DNA of 64,000 bases from Candidatus Tokpelaia sp. JSC188 (GTDB lineage: Bacteria > Pseudomonadota > Alphaproteobacteria > Rhizobiales > Rhizobiaceae), in assembly GCA_003331065.1 (NCBI GenBank), contig QENB01000007.1:32939-96938 (forward strand), written 5' to 3'. The notes under the pieces are model-generated. The model saw only the letters and a list, made by a program, of their open reading frames with translations, searched no databases and had not been told where the DNA came from. Positions 51,957 to 62,760 of the stretch are shown here, piece by piece; the stretch's first letter is position 1, and the number at the start of each line of letters is the position of its first letter. Made by a program: the position numbers and the translations under genes.

Positions 51957-53363
51957 CTAATGCTTTGCAATACGATGTAAAAACGGGTTATCGGGTTTTA
52001 CCATTAACAATCGTATGGGTACACCAGACATATCAAAATTCTCGCGTAGTCCATTAACAAGATAACGCAAGTAAGACTGAGGCATAACATCAGGACGCGA
52101 GCAAGAGATGATCAACCCTGGTGGTCGGGTTTTAATTTGAGTGATATATTTCATTTTGAGCCTACGCCCTGAAATCACCGGCGGGGGATGCTGCGCCAGC
52201 ACCTTTTCAAACCATCGATTGAGCTTACCTGTAGAAATTCGGTGGTTCCATATACGATGAACCATCTCGATATTTTCCATCAGCCTATCGATACCTTTCC
52301 CGTATTCACCCGAAATCGGTACAGAACGTATACCACGTATTTGCGGCAAAAGACGCTCACACTTTTCATGAAGTTCAGCTAGCTTTTCCCTTCTATCCCT
52401 GACCAAGTCCCATTTGTTAAAAGCGATAACTGGAACCCTGCCTTCACGAATGACAAGGTCGACAATCTTCAGATCTTGTTTTTCAAAAGGTACGATGGCA
52501 TCAAATACAATGATAACAACTTCTGAAAAACGGATGGCACGCAAAGTACTAGCTATAGAAAGTTCTTCAATTTTCTTCCGAATTCGCGCTTTACGTCGTA
52601 GACCAGCAGTATCGTAAAGCTTGATCTTGCGGCCGCGCCATACCCAATCCACTGAAATTGAATCACGTGTTATACCGGATTCAGGACCAGCCAAAATCCT
52701 TTTTTCGCCTGACATGGTATTAACGAGTGTTGATTTTCCCGCATTAGGCCTGCCGACAATAGCGATACGGAGCGGCTTTATTAGGTCATAAGGTAATTTC
52801 TTAGCATTGGCTTTTTCAATATCATCACCAATCTGTTCTGCTTCTTTTTTATATTCGAAAGCTTTTTCCTCACCAATAGCAGCAACAATCGCATCCCGCA
52901 AATCAGAAAAGCCAAGCCCATGCTCAGCTGAGATTGCACACGGCTCGCCTAACCCTAGTTTCCATCCTTCATAAAAAGCATCTATCGAATGTTTTGATTC
53001 TGATTTATTGACAACAAGAACTGCTGGCTTTCCGGATTTACGTACTAATGAAGAAAAAGTTAGATCAGCAAATGTCATACCAGCCTTAGCATCAAAAACA
53101 AAAAGAACAAGATCAGCTTCTTCAAGCACAAGCTTCGTTTGGGCGTACATTCGCCCTTCTAAAGTAATATCATCGGCCTTTTCTAAACCTGCCGTGTCAA
53201 TAACATCAAAACGCAGATCCTGTAAACGCGCAGCATGAATAAGGCGATCACGCGTTACACCTGCTATATTATCCACAATAGCCAATTTCTGGCCAACAAG
53301 ACGGTTAAAGAGTGTTGATTTACCAACATTGGGACGCCCAATGATTGCGATAGTAAAAACCAT
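51957..53363 (-). CDS. der: Ribosome biogenesis GTPase Der (EngA)
   Basis: An essential double-GTPase that helps mature the 50S subunit, 468 residues. G domain 1 starts [21 protein letters not shown] domain 2 starts [19 protein letters not shown] (about residue 205). Each has DTAGL and NK-D motifs (VNKSES in the first, FNKWDL in the second). A KH-like domain (about 385-468) ends [17 protein letters not shown]. The first-domain NKSE in place of NKxD is as seen in other alphaproteobacteria. The wrecked YfgM-like gene lies directly upstream, the normal rhizobial neighbour. Confidence 0.96.
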   Translation of the reverse strand: MVFTIAIIGRPNVGKSTLFNRLVGQKLAIVDNIAGVTRDRLIHAARLQDLRFDVIDTAGLEKADDITLEGRMYAQTKLVLEEADLVLFVFDAKAGMTFADLTFSSLVRKSGKPAVLVVNKSESKHSIDAFYEGWKLGLGEPCAISAEHGLGFSDLRDAIVAAIGEEKAFEYKKEAEQIGDDIEKANAKKLPYDLIKPLRIAIVGRPNAGKSTLVNTMSGEKRILAGPESGITRDSISVDWVWRGRKIKLYDTAGLRRKARIRKKIEELSIASTLRAIRFSEVVIIVFDAIVPFEKQDLKIVDLVIREGRVPVIAFNKWDLVRDRREKLAELHEKCERLLPQIRGIRSVPISGEYGKGIDRLMENIEMVHRIWNHRISTGKLNRWFEKVLAQHPPPVISGRRLKMKYITQIKTRPPGLIISCSRPDVMPQSYLRYLVNGLRENFDMSGVPIRLLMVKPDNPFLHRIAKH

Positions 53364-53389
53364 AAATCAGTCTTCTGTCCTTTTTTTTG

Positions 53390-54045
53390 ATTCTGCAAGA
53401 GATCAAGAATCATATTTACTTGTTTGGAAAAACCAGCGCTGCTTGCGTCTTTAATCACCACGAATCTTACTGAAATAGTAAATCGCATCAGCCGCTTCTA
53501 GCAACATTCCACGCTGCAAGGCCAAGGGCATCACGCCGTGAAACGCATCGGGTTAATATCTATCGCTAATCTCTCCACACACGTTATTCTACATCAGAAA
53601 AGGAGCTTATATCAACAAGATATATAAGCCGCACGAATAGACGCCATATCTTTTGAATTTTAAGGGCAGAAACGTTCGCAATAGTATCATCAAAGGCAGC
53701 AAATCTGCAAGATTTCTTTTTCTCTCATCTTCTAGAATGGAAACCATGCGTATCTTTGCTAGTGATGGGGGGCCCCAAAATCGCTTTTTTCAAGCTCTGC
53801 GAGTTTAGCTAACATCATGCCACGCTGCGCTATATCAGTCATCTCAAGGGTGGCTAAAATGAATCACCAATGCAAAGAGCGTCTTACGCTCCCGCCCTCC
53901 ATTCATGCCCTTGAATAGCGGTTAATTACAACAACGACGACAACAGCTGCACTGATCAGCAACAATTTCTCGAGGCCAAATCGAATAGATCTTTCGCTGT
54001 AATTTCACACTAACCTCACAAATAAAAGGGGATATACATGGACCT
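53390..54045 (-). pseudogene. YfgM-like tetratricopeptide membrane protein, fragmented
   Basis: Several pieces in different frames line up in order with the rhizobial protein encoded upstream of der: an N-terminal helix (SIRFGLEKLLLISAAVVVVV), then TDIAQRGMMLAKLAELE, RFAAFDDTIANVSAL, DMASIRAAYI, RLAIDINPMRFTA, RDALGLAAWNVA, AADAIYYFSKIRGD and DASSAGFSKQVNMILDLLQ. At least four frameshifts and several stops separate them, so no product can be made. In other bacteria YfgM is a single-pass protein associated with the Sec translocon and periplasmic chaperones. Family and pseudogene status are well supported by synteny. Confidence 0.8.
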
Positions 54046-54168
54046 CGTCATCACAAAACTGGAGGGGGTATTTGCTGTAAAATATTCTAAACTAGAAATA
54101 TAATCATAGCTGCGGCTAATGTTTCTTAATGTCAAGTCTTTATCCCTCTCTAGATAATGCAAAAAACA

Positions 54169-55521
54169 TCAATTCGTTGCGTGTTTAAGGAATCGCGCAT
54201 AAAAAAACCCGTAAACTAATCCCAATATACAAGAAATAGAGGAACCAAGCAGAACGCCAATCTTTGCAACTGATAAGTAGGTTACTTTATTAAAGGCAAG
54301 CATAGAAAGAAAGATCGCCATCGTAAAACCTATACCAGCTAGCAGACCGACTAAAACCATTCCTCTCCACGATACATTGGGTGGTAAACGACAAATTCCG
54401 ATTTTGAGAGCAACAAAACTTGTCAGAAGAATACCTGTAGGCTTACCAATAATCAGCCCCAAAGTCACACCAGCTAAAACAAATCCAGCATCCTCGCTTA
54501 AAAAATCGACATTACTGAAATGCACTCCCGTATTTGCAAAAGCAAAAACTGGCATAATACCAAAAGTAACCCAAGGGTGTAATGCCATTCGCATACGTGT
54601 AATTGGCAGTACTATATTCCGATTTTTCTTGCAAATATTCTGTAGGGCATGCCTAACAATATCCATATCTGGTTTTTTATTGTTCAACTGTTTATGTATT
54701 ATTTTGACTTTTTTTGCGATCTGCTCTAGTGACGATTTGGGTATTTGAATAGGCAAAACTGGTACAAGCAACCCCAAAATAATGCCTGAAAGTGAAGGAT
54801 GCACCCCTGTTCTTAAAAGACCGATCCACAAAATGGTCGTAGGCACAATATAGAAGAACCTTGCTTCTACTTTTTTCCATTGTATTAGTAAGAGAAATCC
54901 AATAGCACAGATAGCAATAAACAAGCCAAAAAGATTAAAACTGTTTGAGTAAAAAAGCGCAATGACAATAACGGCAATTACATCATCAATGATTGCTAGG
55001 GATAGAAGTATAATACGAATATTGTCAGGTATTGATCTGCCCAAGAGCGCTAAGATCCCGATCGCGAAGGCAATATCGGTTGCTGTGGGGATTGCCCACC
55101 CGGAGTATCTTGATGGGGCAATATTCAATAAAATATAGATTATGGCAGGGAAGCAAACACCACCTGCAGCGGCAATCACAGGCAATATTGCTTGTTTCAG
55201 ATTAGCAAGGGCACCATCATAAATCTCACGGCGAATTTCCATTCCTGCTACGAAAAAAAATATGGTCATTAAAATGTCATTAACTAAAAAATGCAAATCG
55301 CAAGATAGGGTATAGTGTCCTAGTGAAAGTGATAACGGTGCATGCCACAAAGTGTCATAGATTTCATGAAAGGGAGAGTTAGCTAAAAGAAAAGCGCCTA
55401 TTGCTGCTATCAACAACACAACCCCGCTCATTGCTTCAGTATGTAGAAAACATTCTACAATATTCACTATTTTTTGCGCTAGGGTATTGGCTGTTAGTCT
55501 GGGCTGTTTTAATAAAAACAT
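54169..55521 (-). CDS. nhaA: Na+/H+ antiporter NhaA
   Basis: An inner membrane antiporter that expels sodium using the proton gradient, 450 residues with about twelve helices. The two adjacent catalytic aspartates are in LLSLAIIDDVIAVIVIALFY (E. coli Asp163-Asp164), and the unwound helix motif is in ATDIAFAIGILALLG. FFFVAGMEIRREIYDG and GKPTGILLTSF are further family marks. The protein is longer than E. coli NhaA (388) because of an N-terminal extension and a longer loop near 265-310. It is monocistronic. Confidence 0.94.
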   Translation of the reverse strand: MFLLKQPRLTANTLAQKIVNIVECFLHTEAMSGVVLLIAAIGAFLLANSPFHEIYDTLWHAPLSLSLGHYTLSCDLHFLVNDILMTIFFFVAGMEIRREIYDGALANLKQAILPVIAAAGGVCFPAIIYILLNIAPSRYSGWAIPTATDIAFAIGILALLGRSIPDNIRIILLSLAIIDDVIAVIVIALFYSNSFNLFGLFIAICAIGFLLLIQWKKVEARFFYIVPTTILWIGLLRTGVHPSLSGIILGLLVPVLPIQIPKSSLEQIAKKVKIIHKQLNNKKPDMDIVRHALQNICKKNRNIVLPITRMRMALHPWVTFGIMPVFAFANTGVHFSNVDFLSEDAGFVLAGVTLGLIIGKPTGILLTSFVALKIGICRLPPNVSWRGMVLVGLLAGIGFTMAIFLSMLAFNKVTYLSVAKIGVLLGSSISCILGLVYGFFYARFLKHATN

Positions 55522-56983
55522 ATTATTAATTCCATCTTCTGATAGAGACCCCCCTTCTCATACTCACAGAATAAATTTTGTTAGAATACTTTAATTCCTA
55601 TATTTTTTATTTTGACAGAAAAACATTGCATGCAACCTTATTGTAAATCTCATCAGATAAGACAAGAAATAGCTGATAGTTATGCTGCGACGAACAGGAT
55701 CAATCGTCTATTCTCTACTTAATTTTACTTCAATTCAGTAGAGTATCAACACTTGGATAAAAATCAATTTGATTAGATAACCCATCCGCACAATATTGTG
55801 GCACCACAACGATCAAACGAATTAATATCTGCTTTTGGGGACATTTTATTCAAAGTATAGTATTTCTTGAAGTCGCCACGTGGAATGCGGTAGATTTTTG
55901 ATTGCGCTGTTATAGAGTTTTTCTATGGTGATTTGTATTATTTTCTATTCGACAAAATGTTATAATTTTTCTATTTCCAATGACTCAGTTCTGAAATTGC
56001 TGTCTTGATTAAGGCAGACAGGGAGATTTATCGCTGTCAAGGACAGCTTTCATCAAAATCAATCAACTTTATCAATAATCTGTAGCTATTCAGAAAATAA
56101 AATTAAAGTTCGCTGCTTTCATTTTCTACTTATCTTTCGTAAGTATTGCTAATTATAATCAGAGGCTTCTATTGTTCCGTGCAAATCTATCTCAGACCGA
56201 GAGTATAATCATTAAATCAGAGTAAAACTAAATATCATTTTAGTCTTTAATATGTTGTAACTTATTGCTTCTTTCTAGAATTCAAACCTTAAGGCTAGCG
56301 CTACGGAACTGGCGGCGTTTCCTAATCAGAATTAGCTCGTGGGATTGCATATACGGAGCTCATTCGCCTACTTTTCTGTGATCTCCTGGGTAAGAGCAAC
56401 GGAAAATATCTAGAAAGATCTTTTCTGACGTTTTATCTATAATGAGCTGTAAAATCTGTTGATAAACATCAGCTATTTCTTTAAAAGAGTCTTCTAGTTA
56501 ACTGATATAAGCAATCAGAAATATCAATTTTCATCCACAATATATCCATCAGGCTTAGCATTTTCTAGTGTAGATTTCATTCCTAACATGATAAATCTTC
56601 TACTTCCGAATCATTTTCCAGTATTATCCCACTCATAAACGCAATGATTAAAAGCAAAAAAAATGAATAAAAACAAAATTTCCTTTCTTTTTCGTTTTCT
56701 GTATTTAAAGAAATATTAAGAGAAAATATTTCTCTGCGTAAGGTAAAAATTCTGTAAATTATCACTTCAATTTCATTAGTTTGCTGAGAGTAAACAGAAA
56801 AGTTCCGCAGCAGTACTGCTTTACCAAAGATAGATTAGGGTAAACAGATGCTTTATTAATGAAAGACTACTAGAGTGGAACTGCCTTTGTATGGCAGCAG
56901 CTTTCAGTTTTATCGCCTGATATTCCAGAAGTTGAAACAGGTTTAAATATTTTCTTCTATTCGATTATGGGAGTGCATAACTG
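55522..56983. other. Gene-free region of about 1.46 kb upstream of the SLC13-FUSC operon
   Basis: All six frames are broken into short pieces; none has a recognisable domain. A minus-strand frame at 56583-56765 codes for a hydrophobic 60-mer, which looks accidental. I see no tRNA and no strong repeat. It may be eroded genes too old to read. Confidence 0.4.
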
Positions 56984-58753
56984 ATGAGTGATGAACAAAT
57001 ATTATCTCTTTCCATTCTTGGGTTGCTAATGGCTGTCCTAATTTTGGATCGTTTTCGTTATGATATTGTTGCCGTAATTGCATTGCTTATTTCTGTTGCA
57101 GTCGGCATTGTCAATCCTAAACAGGCTTTTTCCGGTTTTAGCAATGATATTGTCATCATTGTTGGCAGCGCTCTGCTTGTTAGCGCTGGGGTAGCACGCT
57201 CTGGCATCATGGAAAACCTGATCCAGCGCATATGGCCGGATACAAAATCCGTTCAATTACAACTTGCTTTTCTGATTATCACGGTTACCATTTTGTCTGC
57301 TTTTGTAAAGAATATTGGTGCTCTTGCTATGATGTTGCCGATTGCCTTTCAGTTTGCACGCCGCTCCGGCACATCCCCTTCGGTTTTTCTGATGCCAATG
57401 GCTTACAGTGCTCTTCTCGGTGGCCTAATGACACAGATTGGCACATCACCAAACATTGTCGTCTCACAGATTCGCGAAAGAATGACTGGGCAAGGTTTTT
57501 CAATGTTTGACTATATGGCGGTCGGCTCTGCTGTTGCCGGTGCAGGAGTTTTATATCTTATCTTTTTTTACTGGCTTTTGCCTATACGCAACCGCAATAA
57601 TATTTCACAGGAGGATGCAATAGAAATCCGCGATTATATTTCTGAAGCTACAGTCCCAGCTGAAGCTGCTATCATTGGTAAAACATTAACCGATCTCATG
57701 CGCCCTGCCGGTGGAGAGGCGATGATTCTGCGAATTATCCGTAATAAAAAAAATATTCTGCCATTACCAGATACGGTTATTGCTCATAAAGACGTTATTT
57801 TGTTTGAGGGATCCCCAAAAGCACTCGATGCTATTACAAATGCAGCACGTCTTGAGTTATCAACTGGAAGAACTGTTGCAGAAGGTGAAAAAAACCGTGA
57901 AATTGATGTTGTTGAAGCCGTTATCACAGATAATTCACCGCTCATCGGCATATCTGCCAAGCGTTTGGCGCTTTTTGATCGCTATGATGCAAATCTTTTG
58001 GCCGTCAGCAGGCAGCATGAACGTATCCGCGATCGACTCGGTGAAATTGTTTTTCGTCTAGGTGATATCATCGTGCTTCAAGGTCGAGAAAGTGTGCTAC
58101 CTAATCTTTTGCGTGAGCTCAAATGCTTACCACTCGCACGACGCACAATCATGCTCGGCAACCTACGTCATGGATTGATTCCAATCATCATTCTTGCATC
58201 AGCTGTTCTTTCAACGGCTTTACAACTTGTACCTGTTACGATGGCTTTTTTTGCAGCGGCAATAGCCATGGTTGTTTTCCGTGTCATACCAGGCCGCGAG
58301 ATTTATCAAGCGCTTGACGGGCAAATTCTTGTTCTATTGGCAGCACTTATTCCTGTCAGTGAATCATTAAGCGATACAGGTTGCGCACAACTTATTGGCG
58401 AATGGCTAGCTCATCTAGCTGCAAGATTACCATCCTATGGTGCATTGTCACTTATTCTTATTGCTGCCATGTTTGTAACACCTTTTCTCAACAATGCAGC
58501 AACAGTGATGGTTATGGCTCCCGTTGCCTCCAGCTTTGCAACATCATTAGACTATCGGCCAGATGCTTTTCTGATGGCTGTTGCTATCGGCGCGGCCTGT
58601 GATTTTCTTACACCGATCGGTCATCAATGCAATATGCTAGTCATGGGTCCCGGAGGTTATCGGTTCATTGATTACCCCAGGCTTGGATTACCTTTGTCAG
58701 TCCTGATTGTCATCGTTGCAGTTCCGATGATCATGATAGTATGGCCTCTTTAA
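56984..58753 (+). CDS. SLC13-family permease with two RCK_C (TrkA-C) domains
   Basis: A 589-residue inner membrane transporter of the DASS/CitM-like group. The membrane halves are about residues 1-205 and 395-589. Between them lie two RCK_C domains (about 210-295, GGEAMILRIIRNKKNILPLP; and 305-390, ANLLAVSRQHERIRDRLGE). Conserved motifs are LLGGLMTQIGTSPNIVVSQ and AACDFLTPIGHQCNMLV, the two SNT-like substrate motifs. The substrate (sulfate, dicarboxylate or another anion) cannot be told. It shares one base with the next gene (TAATG). Confidence 0.87.
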   Translation: MSDEQILSLSILGLLMAVLILDRFRYDIVAVIALLISVAVGIVNPKQAFSGFSNDIVIIVGSALLVSAGVARSGIMENLIQRIWPDTKSVQLQLAFLIITVTILSAFVKNIGALAMMLPIAFQFARRSGTSPSVFLMPMAYSALLGGLMTQIGTSPNIVVSQIRERMTGQGFSMFDYMAVGSAVAGAGVLYLIFFYWLLPIRNRNNISQEDAIEIRDYISEATVPAEAAIIGKTLTDLMRPAGGEAMILRIIRNKKNILPLPDTVIAHKDVILFEGSPKALDAITNAARLELSTGRTVAEGEKNREIDVVEAVITDNSPLIGISAKRLALFDRYDANLLAVSRQHERIRDRLGEIVFRLGDIIVLQGRESVLPNLLRELKCLPLARRTIMLGNLRHGLIPIIILASAVLSTALQLVPVTMAFFAAAIAMVVFRVIPGREIYQALDGQILVLLAALIPVSESLSDTGCAQLIGEWLAHLAARLPSYGALSLILIAAMFVTPFLNNAATVMVMAPVASSFATSLDYRPDAFLMAVAIGAACDFLTPIGHQCNMLVMGPGGYRFIDYPRLGLPLSVLIVIVAVPMIMIVWPL

Positions 58754-59862
58754 TGATAAGATTTCAATATCTCAATAATCGACTAAAGCAAGCAATGCTG
58801 CAAATCAGAGCAAACTGGAAAGATGCTCTCTATGCCGGAGTTGCAGCTGGCATTTCATGGTTTATTTCGCTTGACCTTCTTAATCATTCACACCCCATCT
58901 TTGCTGCTATGTCAGCTTTAATTTGTCTTGCTCCAGGTCAGCCAGATCACAGACGGCAAGCTATATACGTTCTGATCGGTGTTATGACTGGTGTTTTAAT
59001 CGGGGAAGTGACACTGCTTCTCCCTCCTATGCCGACAGAAGTGCGCATAGCACTTGTGGGTTTTATAGGGCTTCTCATAACATCCAGTTATGCAACCATC
59101 CCAGCCATCATTATACAGGCCGGTGTTTCAGCGATTATGCTCTTTGCCATGGGGACAGAAGTTGCAGGCTTTACACGGGTGACTGATGTCATAGTAGGAA
59201 CCGGTGTGGGACTTATCTTTAGCCAGATTCTCTTTACCCCCGATCAAATTCAAGTTCTTAGGGTTTCAATTGAACGGTTTTTTCATGAATTAGCAGATAA
59301 TTTTACTTTGGCAGCAGCTTCTCTCGAAAAAGGTGATATAACAACGGCCGATCGCGCACTTAAAAGCTGCGGTCGAGCGCACGCGGCGCTGATTGCATTG
59401 ATCGGAAGTATCAGTATTGTACGCGATAATGCGCGCTGGACACTACGTGGGAGGATGTCATCGCGAGAAGTTACCACGCTTGCTTTACGCTATGATCAAA
59501 CAGCAATCAGGCTTTATGCCGCCACACTTTTGTTCTGTGAAGCACTTGTTAATGCGATTAAGAAACAACGTGAAGAATCGCCAAAATGGCTCATTGATGC
59601 TGTCAAGCTCAGTGCCTCAAATTGCCGATTCTTAGCAGGTGATATCAAGGGTGGCGAAATTTTCAAAAAACCTAATCGCTCGATACGGGAGGATCCTTCT
59701 ATTGCTTGGCGTGACTGCATCAAAAGCATGGAACTTGTGGAGAATACATTAGCTCGTTTTTATAAGAGCAAAACTCGCAGCGCGCGTTTACAGTCTTTCA
59801 GAAAAAAAAGGATTATGAATGTTGCGCGTGAGAAAATAATTCGGCAGCAAACAAAAAAATAG
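58753..59862 (+). CDS. FUSC / aromatic acid exporter family protein
   Basis: A 369-residue protein from the ATG at 58753, which overlaps the permease stop as TAATG; an ATG at 58741 would add four residues. Residues about 30-170 hold six membrane helices (DALYAGVAAGISWFISLDLL, IFAAMSALICLAPGQPDHRR, the FUSC signature region). The C-terminal 200 residues are helical and cytoplasmic with a basic end. Relatives such as AaeB and YccS work in efflux of aromatic acids or unknown compounds. Tight coupling to the SLC13 permease suggests linked transport. Confidence 0.82.
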   Translation: MIRFQYLNNRLKQAMLQIRANWKDALYAGVAAGISWFISLDLLNHSHPIFAAMSALICLAPGQPDHRRQAIYVLIGVMTGVLIGEVTLLLPPMPTEVRIALVGFIGLLITSSYATIPAIIIQAGVSAIMLFAMGTEVAGFTRVTDVIVGTGVGLIFSQILFTPDQIQVLRVSIERFFHELADNFTLAAASLEKGDITTADRALKSCGRAHAALIALIGSISIVRDNARWTLRGRMSSREVTTLALRYDQTAIRLYAATLLFCEALVNAIKKQREESPKWLIDAVKLSASNCRFLAGDIKGGEIFKKPNRSIREDPSIAWRDCIKSMELVENTLARFYKSKTRSARLQSFRKKRIMNVAREKIIRQQTKK

Positions 59863-60075
59863 CGTATCTGTCCTACTTTAAAAATAATTCAGTAGCTTGG
59901 AGGAAGATCAACTTAAGCTAAACCGAATGCTGGAGACAGCAACCAAATTTTTCCCACTTAAATCCTAAGGGCACTGCATGTGCTATAGCGAGGTAACTAG
60001 GGAATTGATCGAACAAAATACCAATGCATAACTTTCACACTATCGATTACGATAATTTACCGATTTTCACTCAAA

Positions 60076-60861
60076 CTACAAATCAACATCGGCTTTTTTT
60101 GTGATGTAATAAAAAGCTTCATCTAATGCACTTTTCAGTGCCTTTCCTCCGTTTTTTTCTTCAAACGCGCTAATAATTAACTCATTAGTGCCGCCTTTAG
60201 TTGAATATTTCTGCTCTAATGCCTTGAAATCAATAGGTATTTGCTTTGCAAACTCATCAGAAAGGGTTAAAAATAGAGTAGCCAAATAAAGGCTTGACTG
60301 TTTTGGAGCCAACCCTCGATCTTGCATCCATTCATCACACAATCCGGAAAAATGAAAGTAAATGCCCATAAGCGAGCTCGCTATCATAAACAGATTGAAC
60401 TGATGTTCATTCCTTGCCTCAATGACACCACCAGTTTTTGCAAAAATTTTCCGCAAATCAGCATCAGCAGGGAAAATCGGTGTTGCACTTTTATGTTCAG
60501 CCACAAAAGGAAGAGGAACAGCCCGTAAAACGGGCACTACGTTGTCAACCCAACCTGAAAGTATAGCACAAGTGGTTGTCGGTACAAATGTCACGATTTT
60601 CTGTCCTTTATGGAAGATTAGCGACTTTAGTATTTGTTCGGCAATCTGAGTACGTAGCGCCACAAAGAGCAAGTTTGATCGGGAAACTATTTCCTGATTG
60701 TTCTTTGCGATCTCCACGTTAGAAAAATCATGGGAAAGTTTCCGAGCTATTTGTGCATTTCGCGAAGAAATAATAATAGAATTAACCTTAAGATCTGATT
60801 TACATATGCCCCTTATAACAGCATTCGTGATCGTACCTGTTCCTAAAAATCCAAGTCTCAA
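60076..60861 (-). CDS. ProC-like pyrroline-5-carboxylate reductase family protein
   Basis: A 261-residue NAD(P)-binding reductase. The Rossmann loop LGFLGTGTITNAV is at the very start, and SSRNAQIARKLSHDF follows the second strand. The C-terminal dimer domain (SSLYLATLFLTLSDEFAKQ; STKGGTNELIISAFEEKNGG) matches P5C reductase. The TTG at 60861 is chosen because AAGGA lies 7 bases upstream and the Rossmann strand begins there; a frame from an ATG at 60993 would add a hydrophobic 44-residue extension. Proline synthesis is the family reaction, but this divergent subgroup may use another substrate. Confidence 0.8.
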   Translation of the reverse strand: MRLGFLGTGTITNAVIRGICKSDLKVNSIIISSRNAQIARKLSHDFSNVEIAKNNQEIVSRSNLLFVALRTQIAEQILKSLIFHKGQKIVTFVPTTTCAILSGWVDNVVPVLRAVPLPFVAEHKSATPIFPADADLRKIFAKTGGVIEARNEHQFNLFMIASSLMGIYFHFSGLCDEWMQDRGLAPKQSSLYLATLFLTLSDEFAKQIPIDFKALEQKYSTKGGTNELIISAFEEKNGGKALKSALDEAFYYITKKADVDL

Positions 60862-61054
60862 TTGCAGATCCTTTAAGTTTTGTTCTTTATACTTTTTATT
60901 ACTGCCCTTATATACTAATAGATAGAAAAAGAATAATACAAAATTTGATAAAAGCCAAACTGGTTTTAAATTTTTATGAAAAAACTCATCCATAGCCTAC
61001 TATTGAGGGGATTAAATATTCAATGATATTGCTCTTCGAACAACACAGGAAAAT

Positions 61055-61765
61055 TTATCCTCTGAATTCACGGGCAAGCAGATAAAATTCAACAGATTCT
61101 GCACGAGAGGCTGGGGGTTTGACATGATGAACTGATTTAAACTTTTTTTTCAAGATGATCAGAAGTTCGTTTTCTATCCCTCCCTGGAAGACCTTTGTCA
61201 GAAAATGCCCGCCCGCTTTCAAAACTGATAGCGCAAATTCAGAAGCTGCTTCACATAAATTGGCTGTGCGTAGATAGTCCGTTCGCCTATGCCCAGTTGG
61301 CAAGGCTGCCATATCTGAAAGAACAACATCAGGCATCTCACCCAATGCATCCAATAGCTTTTTTGATGTTGCCTCATTAAGAAAATCTATTTCAAGTGAG
61401 ATAACACCAGGTATCGGATCAATATACAGGCAATCAATACCAACTACAGATGGATTTTTATTATTGGAACCGACAATGTGAGCTGCAACCTGACTCCAAC
61501 TCCCAGGCGCAGCACCAAGATCAATAACTTTCTGCCCCTTTTTTAATAGGCTATAGCGATCATTAATCTCAATCAGTTTGTAAGCAGCACGAGAACGATA
61601 ACCATCAACTTTAGACTGATGTACATAAGGATCGTTTAGATGCCGTTCCAGCCAACGCCGGGATGAAGCTCTGATAGATCCTGCTTTCTTCTTGACACGG
61701 GTATATAGTTTACGTGATCCGGAACCACCATGGCCGCCAATACGTGCATTTCCTGTTTTTTTCAT
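61055..61765 (-). CDS. rlmE: 23S rRNA (uridine-2'-O-)-methyltransferase RlmE
   Basis: It methylates the ribose of U2552 in the A loop of 23S rRNA, a late step of 50S assembly. It is 236 residues; the SAM motif is [18 protein letters not shown], and the K-D-K-E catalytic set is represented by Lys in [12 protein letters not shown], Asp in [11 protein letters not shown], Lys in [10 protein letters not shown] and Glu in [11 protein letters not shown] basic N-terminal extension ([19 protein letters not shown]) is typical of Rhizobiales. Its ATG overlaps the stop of the ppx/gppA pseudogene (TAATG), a trace of former translational coupling. Confidence 0.94.
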   Translation of the reverse strand: MKKTGNARIGGHGGSGSRKLYTRVKKKAGSIRASSRRWLERHLNDPYVHQSKVDGYRSRAAYKLIEINDRYSLLKKGQKVIDLGAAPGSWSQVAAHIVGSNNKNPSVVGIDCLYIDPIPGVISLEIDFLNEATSKKLLDALGEMPDVVLSDMAALPTGHRRTDYLRTANLCEAASEFALSVLKAGGHFLTKVFQGGIENELLIILKKKFKSVHHVKPPASRAESVEFYLLAREFRG

Positions 61766-62760
61766 TACCTAGTGTATCCTCTATCGTTCCAAGCTCCGCT
61801 TTGGAACATAAGCTCTGTTAATATTCCCTCATGCAACCATCAATCAGCGATACGCAATCTAGGACTTGGCAAAACTGAGTGAATTGCTTCAAGAATAGCA
61901 GAACCAGCCAGAAGAAGATTAACCCGATCCACACCAATACAGGGGATCATATCCCATAGTGCTTGTGCATGCGAGTAATATCTGCATTCTTTAACCACAC
62001 CATCCCATCAACCCGATGACCTGCATAAGGTTTTAGATTAAGAAAAATACCTGCAAGAATTGTGACAGTACCCGATGTGCCGAGCAAATAAAAATTAGGG
62101 TGGCTGGTTGAATATCAGAGCTTATGCCTTTCAGAAAATGTATCCAGAAGTTTGCAAACGTAATTTTTTCATAAGGGCAAAATCTTTTTCTGTAAAAATT
62201 TTGCTACCAAAATGCTCTGCCAATGTCAGGACTGGCAAGGATATCCGGGCAATGATATTGTTCAGCAGGACGTGGAGAACGGCGTTTGGAGATATCAAAT
62301 AACATAATTTCTGAAGAGCCAGCACGAATATTGAATAGCATAATAACCCCTTGCTTGTCGTTCTGCCAAGCTTCCATAGATCGAAACGGCAAGTCGTTCT
62401 GCAGTTTCTCGATTAACAATTTCCACTTTAAGGCTAACTTCACATCGGACATGGTCAACAAAATCAGTTCTATGTTCTGCCAATCGGTAAGCTTTAATCG
62501 CAATTAACTACTGATGAATGACATTAGCTGCTAACAATTTTGTTATTGGCATATCTTCAGTGTCTCAGATGCCATCGCCTTATCGCTTAAACGTCTTGCA
62601 TGAGCTCCTTCTTCTCCTAAATAAACGATGCGTGAAAGAGCATCGATGACACGAAAATATCTCGACCTCTTTGATCCAGGCAATCAGAAGTCGATAGTTA
62701 TTGCTTCCAAGATCAAGGGCGGTATAAAGCCCTATAGCAGCCGAACGATCTGATTCTAAG
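61765..62760 (-). pseudogene. Ppx/GppA exopolyphosphatase, degraded
   Basis: Pieces in several frames follow the rhizobial Ppx/GppA that normally precedes rlmE. The start reads TALDLGSNNYRLLIAWI, the ATPase phosphate-1 motif. Then come AHARRLSDKAMASETLKICQ, IKAYRLAEHRTDFVDHVRCE, SLKVEIVNRETAERLAVSIYG and VIMLFNIRAGSSEIMLFDI (phosphate-2, normally DIGGGSSE). The C-terminal end reads GVDRVNLLLAGSAILEAIHS, then AD, a stop, and HEGILTELMFQSGAWNDRG. Frameshifts and the in-frame TGA exclude a full product. Loss would remove one enzyme of polyphosphate or ppGpp turnover. Confidence 0.8.

Noticed and set aside
56583..56765. A 60-codon hydrophobic minus-strand frame in the gap before the SLC13 gene
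   Set aside because: Very AT-rich DNA readily yields such Phe/Ile/Leu-rich frames. There is no ribosome binding site and no neighbour on that strand.
60862..60993. An N-terminal membrane extension of the ProC-like protein
   Set aside because: A TTG with a well-placed AAGGA starts exactly at the Rossmann strand, and family members do not have the hydrophobic extension.
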